Program-made: the position numbers and the translations under genes | Assembly: GCA_037176885.1 (NCBI GenBank) | Contig: JAWWNJ010000115.1 | Span: 310,001 to 374,000, forward strand | Length of the DNA: 64,000 bases | Direction of reading: 5' to 3' | From: Favolaschia claudopus | Lineage: Eukaryota; Basidiomycota; Agaricomycetes; Agaricales; Mycenaceae | In this document: piece by piece, positions 35,101-43,158 of the stretch | How positions within the stretch are numbered: position 1 is the stretch's first letter | How the letters are laid out: every line of letters starts with the position of its first letter | Notes under the pieces: generated by a model | What the model saw: only the letters and a program-made list of their open reading frames with translations | What the model was told of the DNA's origin: nothing | The model's database searches: none

Positions 35101-36256
35101 AATCTCGAGATTCCGGGTCAATCAGCCGGTGGTTGTACCCAGAATAAAGATCAAACGTGGACCCACAAGCCCTTCCTGCGAAATGTTCGGCTAGATCCGC
35201 GGCGCCGGGAGGCACCCCAGAGTGCGCAATGGTTACCGCGTTCAGCGGCTCCAACGAATGCACTAACCGAATTGACTTCTTATCACTCTTCAGAACTCCA
35301 AAGTACTTTGTGCGGTACGAGCCGTTGGACGGTTCGTAGATATTGGCGTCGATACTCGCCCTAAGCACCTTGCAGACTTCTTCCAGCTGCCCCGGCGGGA
35401 TGGGAATGTTTCTTTCCACCCAGACCTTATGGTCTGCCTTCACCGGGAACTTGACTGGCGGGAAGAAATCCGTTCTGAAAGTTCCTCGTTCACTGTCATC
35501 CCATGCTACCGTATTTTCGTGTATAGATAACATGTGATGAACCAGCTTCATCTCTTCATCATTTAGGAACCCGTCATTATGTAGTTCGTCTACAACCGCT
35601 TTCCTTTCCGCTGTGTACCTCCCGACGGGGACGAATTCTGGCGGGTGAGAGTCTAGCGGGACGAGGTTCTGCAACGGATCCCCAATGATGTTTCTTTCTA
35701 TCCTGAACTCGGGAGGGAGCGGCTCGAGGACCGGCTTAACTTTCAGCGCTACCGGCTTATATTTCTTCGAGAACACCTCCTTCACCTCGACTTCAGGCGG
35801 GTGATCCTCGGGAACGATTTCCTCCATCAACACCACTTTCGTTTCGTTGTGTTCGAACCCGGGCACCACCCAGTCGGCGTAGTCACAGCACTGACAGCGC
35901 TCCCCCGCTGAATGCCGAGACCGCTCCTGTTTGAGCGACTCAACATCGGCACCGGCTGTCATGAATACAGCGGCTGGGTCCTTCAGTTTCTCTCTGACTT
36001 TATCCGTTATATTAGCTACGATGGCTACATAGGATTCGCCGACGTTCTTTCCTTCTGTCAGCTGCTCCTTATATTCCTGAAATAGCTGAGCAGCGGGTTT
36101 GTCATCAACCTCTGGCATGGCAGCCGCTAGATAGGCCATTTTCGTCTCGGCCATCGAAAACCCCTCTTCTCCAGATCTCATCAAAGCGCAAATTCTAGGA
36201 ACATTATTCTCGTCCAGTTCTATCTGAACCGCTAACTCTCCTTGATGGTTAATCAA
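32168..36256 (-). CDS. pol: Element L pol: RT, RNase H, integrase
   Basis: A 1,362-codon open frame. RT shows IRLVHSLEPLNAVT, STFDLYSGYNHRLIDP and the catalytic PYIDDVPV (fwd 34,955-34,966). RNase H follows with LAVDTSYLGVGV, QPKRELFGLKRAL and VVETDAQYL. The integrase has the zinc-binding HDSLAHRG...CELCQ and catalytic residues in VVHVDVMVV, VTDNAPAF and ANGKVENGH. The C-terminus is a Glu-rich run then KRKTRSATKAAARK, with no chromodomain. The frame has no ATG at its start and lies -1 to the protease ORF. A heptamer A-AAT-TTT (fwd 36,271-36,277) in the overlap fits -1 slippage. It appears intact. Confidence 0.93.
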   Translation of the reverse strand: MINHQGELAVQIELDENNVPRICALMRSGEEGFSMAETKMAYLAAAMPEVDDKPAAQLFQEYKEQLTEGKNVGESYVAIVANITDKVREKLKDPAAVFMTAGADVESLKQERSRHSAGERCQCCDYADWVVPGFEHNETKVVLMEEIVPEDHPPEVEVKEVFSKKYKPVALKVKPVLEPLPPEFRIERNIIGDPLQNLVPLDSHPPEFVPVGRYTAERKAVVDELHNDGFLNDEEMKLVHHMLSIHENTVAWDDSERGTFRTDFFPPVKFPVKADHKVWVERNIPIPPGQLEEVCKVLRASIDANIYEPSNGSYRTKYFGVLKSDKKSIRLVHSLEPLNAVTIAHSGVPPGAADLAEHFAGRACGSTFDLYSGYNHRLIDPESRDYTTFQTPFGALRLVRLPQGWTNSVPIFHEDVTYILRDEIPAVTRPYIDDVPVAGGFTRYEKPDGTYETIPENPLIRVFVWLHLVDCNRVLTRLAYSGATVSGKKLQICRGTFKVVGHVCSYEGMRPDEDRIGVIERWGPLKDFHDVKAFLGTVGVMRMFIQDYTVKAEPIQKLTRKEVIFEWGPPQDACMKVLKKALRECPALRPIRYEWDTEVVLAVDTSYLGVGVHVYQRDPLDLNKRYYARFSSIPLNERESRYSQPKRELFGLKRALDHMQYWLLGCRKLVVETDAQYLKGMLDHPGMGPNATINRWIEEILMFHFTLKHVPGKTFGPDGLSRRRIQPGDPEYDHPEDEFDNNEPPGLHPESSAWPPLKNFEDFKHDIDTRGGYMVAELAGDEARSAADFENDAEQAWAYTRLSREYVFEVFSQSKGDDKPAGEPLIPDLELKYDPTKREPYPEDQRSVAAKLADERLLLMKEWRRNTLARPDGMNDKEYKAFLRFATGFFEDADGKLYHKSTTGSAHQLVVDKEHRMYMMRAAHDSLAHRGVFATKSLIEMRFWWPEMERDVTWYIKTCELCQLRQRTLLKIPPVVTHTPSLFQVVHVDVMVVGTPSNGFNKIVDARCSLSSYIEARPIKNENARTLALFLLEDVICRWGCPEELVTDNAPAFLAAVAYLESKYGIRNIRVSPYNSQANGKVENGHFSMRQSLWKATGGNPSKWYWFFPQMLWADRVTIRRGTGCSPYFMVTGAHPILPLDIEEATWLVHLPGRTLTTAELIGYRAQALAKHATHVEQMRERVTDEKRANLRRYEIAHKHTIEDYHFEPGDLVLIRNTTVEKSLNTKMAARYLGPVIIIRRTKGGSYIVAEMDGSVFQSKIAQFRVVPFEQRRSIKLPADIHDLIDLSAETLEKMVQEEDGYSGDDFQFGNVRLTPSGTADEEPALQEALPEEEEEEEEPDTDEPLPFKRKTRSATKAAARK

Positions 36257-37416
36257 CTCCTCGAATTCTGAAAATTTTGTTCCTCTTCGCCGCTCGCCGG
36301 CGCAGCCGGTGGCGCATCGTTTTGTACGCGCCGCACCTGCCGCCGCTGACCTCTGGGGAAGGTAGGGACGACCACCCGCTTCGAAGTGGAGGGGTCGGTC
36401 AGAGTCAGGAACTGGTTCCCGTCAGAAGTATTTTTGATACCGCTGGCGGTCAGAATTTCAAAGGGCCGCCCCAGCAGCACTTTGTATGCCGGGTTCCGTA
36501 TAACATGCACTTGTAGGTACACAGTCATATCGCCGAACCTGAAGGGGACGTTCCTTGCCAGACCGACTGACTTTTCGGTTTGCCCGTTGGCGCTCATCAT
36601 GTGGATACAGTTATCGGGGTCCCAGCTGACTCCCAGCTCGGTGGCTACCGACAGGGCCATGGACACTATCTGTGATCCACCATCCAGAATGCATTCGACT
36701 TCGGCGGCTCCATGAATGAGCGGGAAGACCACCCTCAGGGCCGCTGATTCTCCAGCAGAAGCTTCGGAGATCGCGACGAAGATTTCTCTCACCGGCTCAC
36801 CATCGGCTACCGACTGCCAATATTGCACTGCCGGGTCGACAGTGATGAGAGCTCCCGCTGGCATGAGTCCATCGGCCACAGTTGAGACCTGAACTAATGC
36901 TTCGTAAGGGAGGTCCTCCAAGGCTACGCTGGAGGACTCATCATCTTCGTCGGCTTCTTTCTCTGCGTGGCTAATCAATTGCTCGAGGGTGACTCGAACA
37001 GCGGGCGAGACTCTCTTCTTCGAGAGCAACGCCTTAGCCTGACGCAGCAACTTCGGGCTGAGGGCGAACAACCTCCCCAGCGGGAGCGCTATTTCCAGGC
37101 TTCCAAAAATCTCCTTTATCAAGGATTCGACCTCCTCATCTTCCTGGTCCTCTACTGGCGCCTTCAACTCGTAGTTCTTTTCGTTGGCCACCGCCTGCGG
37201 ATTTCCCGCCGGCCGAACTCTAGGTTCGTTGGGCCTTTTAGCTGGCTTGACCGGGGGAACGTTCCTATACGGAAGTTCCGGCGGCTGAGTGCCATTTTGT
37301 TCTTCTGTCTCCTCCCGCTCCTTTTCCTTGGTCTCCACGATCGCCGGCTGTGCTTCGACAGCGGGCTTTCGTATCGTCCTCGGTTTATAGGGCAACTTCG
37401 GCATCACAACTTCCAT
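36253..37416 (-). CDS. Element L protease ORF
   Basis: The first ATG is at 37,416 (MEVVMPKLPYKPRT), but the frame is open upstream for 30 codons to the gag stop in the -1 register, so a Gag-protease fusion by frameshift is likely. The basic/Pro-rich N-terminus is followed by an aspartic protease core: AEVECILDGGSQIVSMA (Asp-Gly-Gly in place of the usual Asp-Ser/Thr-Gly) and the C-terminal flap/hydrophobic part YKVLLGRPFEILTASG. It ends with TGA at 36,255-36,253 and overlaps pol by frameshift. Confidence 0.85.
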   Translation of the reverse strand: MEVVMPKLPYKPRTIRKPAVEAQPAIVETKEKEREETEEQNGTQPPELPYRNVPPVKPAKRPNEPRVRPAGNPQAVANEKNYELKAPVEDQEDEEVESLIKEIFGSLEIALPLGRLFALSPKLLRQAKALLSKKRVSPAVRVTLEQLISHAEKEADEDDESSSVALEDLPYEALVQVSTVADGLMPAGALITVDPAVQYWQSVADGEPVREIFVAISEASAGESAALRVVFPLIHGAAEVECILDGGSQIVSMALSVATELGVSWDPDNCIHMMSANGQTEKSVGLARNVPFRFGDMTVYLQVHVIRNPAYKVLLGRPFEILTASGIKNTSDGNQFLTLTDPSTSKRVVVPTFPRGQRRQVRRVQNDAPPAAPASGEEEQNFQNSRS

Positions 37417-37502
37417 TTTCTTTCCTGCGGGCGGGCGTGCTTGTCGGTTCTCCGGGGGCTTATCCGCAGTGGGTTTCCCCTTGGCCCCCTTCCTCGAACT
37501 CT

Positions 37503-39434
37503 CTAAAAATGCTCACCTTCGACGCTGTTCCCCGTTCGGGAAGGACCAGCCCCGTTGGAAGAGCGAGAGTTCGCTGAGACAGCCGCCAGCAGAATCGCAA
37601 CAGCGTTGGCGTCGAATTGCGGCGGGGGAGATTGGCTTTGATGAGCCACAAGGGGTGGTTGAACACCCCCTGAACCATGCGACTGGAGTTGCGTCACTTG
37701 CCGCTGGAGGTTTACTTGCTCAGCTCGCAAGGAAACCAATTCTTCTTCTCTCGGGTCATAGTAGAATTCCTCGTTCTGGCTGAACGCGGCTTGCGCGGCT
37801 TCCAGCTCCTGCTCGTCCATGTCAAGAACGGAGAGCTGAGCGAAGACAGACTGGTAGTTTTGCGCAGCGGCCGTGGGTTGGGCGGCCGGGCGGTACTCCT
37901 CTACCTGCTGCTTCTTGGACTTGTGCCCGTCTTTCGGGATTGGTATCCCATCGGGGAAACAGTCTCTGAACCCTACGACCTTCATCTTTCCACTCCCTAT
38001 GTGGGCTTGCCGAATGAGACACTTATCTCTAAAATGCCCAAACTTGTCGCAATAAAGACACCCCTGATCCGCCAGGTTCCCTTTGAATTGCACGGTTGGC
38101 ATTCGCGGGAAAGACTGGGAGTCAGCGGCGCCTGGGACTCTGCCCGGTAGGGACTTATAGAAGGACTCTAATTCGGCCATCCTCTTCTTGGTCGCGGCGT
38201 CGATCTCTTTTAATTGGGAGGTCTGGTTATCCAGCCGCTCCATCATAGTGACGACCGACACCTTAATCGTCTCAAGAAGGGACTTGTTAGGGTCCTCTTC
38301 CTCTTTCTTTACCGTCACGTTTGGGTGAGGTAGTATGGATCGCCCGCTCGACGCCTTTCCAGACCCGCTGGCGTTCTTGGACTTGCTCGAGTAACCCCGG
38401 TCAGAGGCGCCAAAGAACTCAGAGTTAGCGGTCGAGCGTTTTGCGATCCTTTTGGCTTCAGTCATGACCTCGGCCAGCGTCCATGTGCGGACCTCTGGCT
38501 CGTCAGCATCATCCCCGGCAGCGGGAGGTTTCCGCTCGAGGTTCTCCAGAATCCGTTCCTTGAACTCCGGACTCAACTTGGAGAAGAACATCGGGAGAGC
38601 CTCCCGGTGCAAAATTAATTTCGAATCGAGAAGCTTGTTCGCTTCGACGTTCATGACGCGCATTAGGCGCATGAGTTCGTCTTCATCGTCCCGGTCGATC
38701 CCCTCTTCCGTGAACTTACGAAGCTGCCGGTGCAATTTCTGCACAGAGCCCTTCTTTTGGTCGACTACGGACGGGTAATTTTCCAGGATTTCTTTCTTAA
38801 AGTCGTCGAACTTCTTAGAATACGAGGCGAATTGCCGCCACTCCTCGGCGGTTGCCTGAGCAGTATAGCGGCAGACGAACTCGTTCTTCTTATCATCCGG
38901 CGTCTCATCTAATTCCATCATACGCTCCACATGGTCCAGGAAACGAACGAGTTCCTCCGGCTCTTCCTCTTTGAAGAGCGGGGCGTTCCTGTCCCATGGT
39001 TCCGGCGCGCGCTTCTTTCCTCGAACGACAGGGTTGTTGTTGCCGTCGTCAGCCATCGGATTATTTGAAGGGGTTGGTGAAGTGTTGAGTAGTGGTGAAG
39101 AGACAGACGAAAGAGTCGTTGACGACTGGGTAGCTGCACCGTCGGGCGTAACAGGTCTTGTGCCGGGCGGTTGAGTTGAGGTTTGTTGTTCCAGCGGAGC
39201 AGAGGGGCTCAACGACTGGGTTTGGCGGGTACGATAAGCGTGAGCTTGGGTTCGTCCGCGCAGAGAATAGAGTTCCCGGGCAAGAGCAACAGGCGGGCGG
39301 GAAGGATCGTCAGTCTCGAGTTCGAGAGCAGCGGCAGCGGCACGTAGGCTAGTGTTGGTTGACCGAGGTTTTGGTGGTGGTGCTCTAGCGGATCGTCCTT
39401 CTGAAGCCACGTCTCTTCCGAAACTAAATGGCAA
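37503..39434 (-). CDS. gag: Element L gag with zinc knuckle
   Basis: A 643-codon frame, MPFSFGRDVASEGRS. The Ser/Thr/Pro-rich N-terminus is followed by a capsid-like helical region (EELVRFLDHVERMMELDETP, EEWRQFASYSKKFDDFKKEI). A second helical block follows (RLMRVMNVEANKLLDSKL), then a CX2CX4HX4C knuckle CLYCDKFGHFRDKC near residue 470. A coiled-coil-like LRAEQVNLQRQVTQLQ is near the end. The reading ends CAT TTT TAG; a -1 slip on TTTTTA reads into the protease frame. Confidence 0.9.
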   Translation of the reverse strand: MPFSFGRDVASEGRSARAPPPKPRSTNTSLRAAAAALELETDDPSRPPVALARELYSLRGRTQAHAYRTRQTQSLSPSAPLEQQTSTQPPGTRPVTPDGAATQSSTTLSSVSSPLLNTSPTPSNNPMADDGNNNPVVRGKKRAPEPWDRNAPLFKEEEPEELVRFLDHVERMMELDETPDDKKNEFVCRYTAQATAEEWRQFASYSKKFDDFKKEILENYPSVVDQKKGSVQKLHRQLRKFTEEGIDRDDEDELMRLMRVMNVEANKLLDSKLILHREALPMFFSKLSPEFKERILENLERKPPAAGDDADEPEVRTWTLAEVMTEAKRIAKRSTANSEFFGASDRGYSSKSKNASGSGKASSGRSILPHPNVTVKKEEEDPNKSLLETIKVSVVTMMERLDNQTSQLKEIDAATKKRMAELESFYKSLPGRVPGAADSQSFPRMPTVQFKGNLADQGCLYCDKFGHFRDKCLIRQAHIGSGKMKVVGFRDCFPDGIPIPKDGHKSKKQQVEEYRPAAQPTAAAQNYQSVFAQLSVLDMDEQELEAAQAAFSQNEEFYYDPREEELVSLRAEQVNLQRQVTQLQSHGSGGVQPPLVAHQSQSPPPQFDANAVAILLAAVSANSRSSNGAGPSRTGNSVEGEHF

Positions 39435-39577
39435 AATCTTCTATAGCGGGCCTGGAGCTATTGGCTCAACGGGCGGGTGTATATTCTATTCTCGAGTCAA
39501 CCGGCGGATGGTTCGTGCTAGGTTATAGCAGCGTCCACAAGCGATTTCTTTCGACTTGACACAAATAATCTGTCACC

Positions 39578-39594
39578 CCTCGCGGTGGGCTCCA
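39578..39594 (-). other. Primer-binding site of element L
   Basis: On the plus strand CCTCGCGGTGGGCTCCA looks like a tRNA 3' end with CCA. It sits 2 bp from the 5' LTR (39,597), where the minus-strand PBS should be. The tRNA identity is not determined. Confidence 0.65.
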
Positions 39595-39596
39595 GA

Positions 39597-41409
39597 TGAA
39601 ACGGTGCGTGTAGGTGTAGGCGTGAAATATACCGAAATATAAAAATCACAAAATCTAATCCAATACGACGTGTGTGTGTGTGTGTGTTCGGGGTGGCGGG
39701 AGCACGTATCGTCCCTCAGAATACTTGTGCAAGCTTCAATCAATCAAGGTCGCTACGTTTGAGCGGGACGAACTACTAGATTGTCTAGCGAGAACGTAGC
39801 GGGCAAAACGATTCGCAGCGGGAGAAGCGAAGAGTCACTCTTTCTGAGACTTCGAAATGAGAAATTCTGAGTCTAGCGGGGAGGGTCTCCGTGCCAATAG
39901 AAAAGCGTCGCCCGGTAGTGGATCGTCAACCGGTAAGAAGCTTTCTGGATGACAACCGGCGGGCAGAAGGCGCGGCTCAGCGGGACGGGGTTCTTATACG
40001 ACTGGCGCGGCTCTGGCGAGAAGCGGGGCTCTTATGTCGATGGCGCGGACACTAACAGTGACCCGGGCAGTTACACCACTACGCGGCGGCGAGCTCGAAC
40101 GGGGGTCTTGGTTATACCGCGGAACGGCTGGCACACGGGGCGTCGACGGCGCGGAATCAAGCACGAACGGGGGTCTTGGTTATACCGCGGAACGGCGAGA
40201 AACAGGGCTTCGTATTTCAGGAGGGCTCGGGCTCAAAGGCTGGCGGGGCTCTCAAAGTTCTGGCGGCTCGGTATGCCACAAGTCTTTCCGTATCACTCGA
40301 GTCTCTCTCAGATATCAAGTCTAGTCTCTTTCAAAGTTCAATTCAAATTCTAGAGTCCGCTACAAACTGCCCTTGTCTACGGGTAGGTAATTGACTGAGT
40401 AACAAAAAGTACACCGGGAGATTAAATACATGCAGCGGGAGCAGAAACAACCAAATAAAATCATGATGAGAGAGTGTCCAAGTTTGATGCCGCGCCCGCT
40501 GGGAACCAATGGTATATTCAGGATTGCGAGTCGTGAGTGAAAAGACTGCCTCCCGGAGAAAGTCCATGCGGGCGGGTGGGTATTGCGCCTTATTGCAGTG
40601 CAATGGCGTGCTGGTTGCCATGTCCCCGGGAGGGGACACGAAATTCTTCCTTCATAATATGGTCTTGCCGCTGGTCGAGCTGAAGTCGAAAAGGCTTCCC
40701 GCTGAGTAGTTAGTCAACGGCTCGACAGCGGTCAAGTTCGTCTCGTCTTCTATCTTCAGAACAGTCTAAGTTCCAGGGAGAATAGGGAGAGCCGAGTCGC
40801 GTTAGCAGCTCGCCACTCGCCGTTCGGGTTGTCCGCAATCAGCGGGAAATGCCCCCGGCAACTCGCCATGTCCTTCTCATCATTCTGACAGAGCCGTTGG
40901 CTGGATAGCCGCTGGCTCCGCGGTGCTCCCGCTGGCAGTCGGTCAAGTCCCGGCTGTCCGTAATCAGCCGGCGTGCTCGGGTAGAGCCTGCCGGTGATCC
41001 TGTTCGTCGGTAGAGTGGTGGCCGTCCTGAGTTCGAAGTTGAACTCAGTATGGTCCCCCGCTAGATCTGCTTCATGTTGGTCGGCGGGTGAGCGCCTAAC
41101 CTCAGGGGGGTTGGTAGTTCCTCTTGGTCGCCTCCAGCACCTTGAGATAGTAGTTTCCCACTAAGTCTCTTGGCCCGGCAGTTTAGAAATAGTCAGCGGC
41201 AGAGTCTCGCACCCATGTTTAGGGAAACGTCGCTAAGCCGCTGCTACCCGTTGGTGTCCCACCAGCTTGTCGGCTATCCACAGCAATAAGATACTGCCCG
41301 CGAGGACGGGCATATCTTCTAGTATCCTAGCCTCACTTCTCCCGCTGATAGGTCTCAAAATTCGATAAATTCCGGGCATTTCATGCCTAGCCGCTGAGCG
41401 GCCCTATCA
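39597..41409 (-). repeat. Element L 5' LTR (right copy)
   Basis: Same length and sequence as 21,034-22,846 except two substitutions noticed by eye. The minus-strand promoter for gag-pol should be here. Confidence 0.93.
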
Positions 41410-41413
41410 GCGT

Positions 41414-43158
41414 CAGAAGAGCTTCTTTTACCTTCGAGTTCGAGGGACCCCACTTGGCCTACAGCGGTACCTGGACCGAGTCTGCCGGATCCCTTACGAC
41501 GGGGTGTGAGCGACCCCTATCGCATATACACCATGGGAGCCTTGCACCCGCATGAATCCGTTAGTCAAGCGAGAACCGTCAGAGCGGAAGAGAAATTACC
41601 AGATTCCAGAGATAATGCTCCTTTGCATAGACCTGCTGCGTCCCCGCGAATTCCGTCCAGAGAGAGGGAGAGTCGTCACTCCTACATTCAAGAAAGACGG
41701 CAGGGTTATCGTAGTGGGAACTCGCCCCATGAGAGACCTTCCATCCCTGAAGATCCTGAACGAAGACGTCGTTCGCGCACTCGATCCAGAAGAGGTAGCC
41801 GAGATCGTCCGCTTCCGGTTCCCCCACAGAACGTTAGAGCAGGAGGTCATGGTGGTGGAGGCCCTTCTGATCACGATGGAGATAGCGAAGGGGACCGAGA
41901 CCCAAGGCGCCGTCGTCGGCCCCCATCTCCTCGCAATAGGTCGGGAAGGCCGGCGCCAAGAGACAGGGGAGATCCACCTTCTCCTCCGGACTCGGGAGAT
42001 GACTATTCCGACTCGTCTAACGGATCGGATTCTTCCAGCTCGGACCATCGATTCCCTTACATAGCTCCTGGTGCTCCTTACGGAACCATGGTTCCGACGA
42101 TTGAACCTAAGCTGAAAGTCGAAACTTTGCCTGAATGGGACGGGGATCACAATTCGGCGATTGAGTACTTCTGGGAGATCATGCAGCTGGCCAGTCTATT
42201 AGGATGGCTTCCTCGCGCGCTGGGATTTTGGCTCCCTACTAGGTTAGTGAAAGGGTCTCAAGTCCAGATGTGGTTCTCTACCTTGCCATCCGACCGTCAA
42301 ACTTTCATGAGGACTCATTACTTGAACTATTTGCAAGCTATTCGGGACGAGTACCTTGGGAAGAGATGGCAGTTGCGTATGAATTTACGATTCGAGCAGC
42401 AAGCCTTCCGTCAAGTAGGATTCGAGAGAGAGACGCCTCAAAGTTTCATCAGTAGGCGCATCCGATACACCAGATTGCTTACCAGTACCGCCGAAGGAAC
42501 GCAGCAGGAAGTCTTTGTGGTTATGCAAAAGGCCCCTATTGCTTGGAGCACGATTCTCGTCTTGGAGAATATTCGATCAGTCCGCGAGTTGTATGAGAAA
42601 ATCAACGAGCACGAAGAAGAGCTAGTAGAAGCTGTTCATCGCAGCTCTTCGGACGTGGTTACAGCGCAAAGCCTACCTGCAGCGCTAAGACGAATGGGCT
42701 TCATCCCTTCTAATAATCAGTCAGGGTCTCAGCAACGAAGATACAGAGGAGCTAACCTGGCGGCGATTGGCGAAGCAGACGTAGAGATCCAAGAAGATTC
42801 TGTTCAGCAGGCCATGACAGTGGCTAGTGAATTGGCAGATGAAGACGCAGCTACTCTCAAAAATGCTTACCAAACGCTAGTCAGACGGCAGAGACCTCCA
42901 CCGAAAGGAGGATACCCGTTCCCTAAGAATGATCAAGCTAGGACCAAAATGGGAAAGGAACCCCCTTCTCCTTGCAAGGTTTGTGGCAGTTCGAAGCATT
43001 GGGACAGGGAATGTCCTAACTGGGAGGAATGGCTGGAGAGGCGAAGAAAAGGCGCTCTCCTAGTCTCTGCAGCGGAAGATTACGACGATTCGGACCTTCT
43101 GTACCACAGCGCTTATCTGGTTTTGCAGAATGCTGCACCGGCTTCGGAGTCTTTTTAA
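41414..43158 (+). CDS. gag: Chromovirus gag, 3' part with zinc knuckle
   Basis: This continues the frame of 19,875-21,033 (SEELLLPSSSRDPTWP...). It carries an Arg/Ser/Pro-rich region, then a capsid-like helical part (KVETLPEWDGDHNSAIEYFW, QMWFSTLPSDRQTFMRTHYL). A CX2CX4HX4C knuckle (CKVCGSSKHWDREC) lies near its end for RNA binding. It terminates TCT TTT TAA at 43,156-43,158, exactly where the pol frame opens by a -1 shift. Together the two parts exceed 960 codons, long for a Gypsy gag. Confidence 0.85.

Larger units (their letters stand above)
21034..41409 (-). mobile_element. Giant LTR element L (20.4 kb) with antisense five-gene cassette
   Basis: LTRs of 1,813 bp lie at 21,034-22,846 (the 3' LTR) and 39,597-41,409 (the 5' LTR). 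A GCGT duplication (21,030-21,033 and 41,410-41,413) flanks it, and excision restores the chromovirus gag. On the minus strand it runs 5' LTR, PBS, gag, protease, RT-RNase H-integrase. Then comes about 9.3 kb holding genes A, B1, B2, B3 and G on the opposite strand, then PPT and 3' LTR. I saw two LTR mismatches (near 21,640/40,203 and 22,283/40,846), so insertion was recent. No chromodomain is visible in its pol. Confidence 0.93.

Noticed and set aside
35157..37506. Plus-strand ORFs opposite the L gag-pol (for example 36,967-37,506)
   Set aside because: Shadows of the strongly supported minus-strand genes.
39578..39594. tRNA gene fragment ending in CCA
   Set aside because: Only about 17 bases, directly next to an LTR; this is a primer-binding site.
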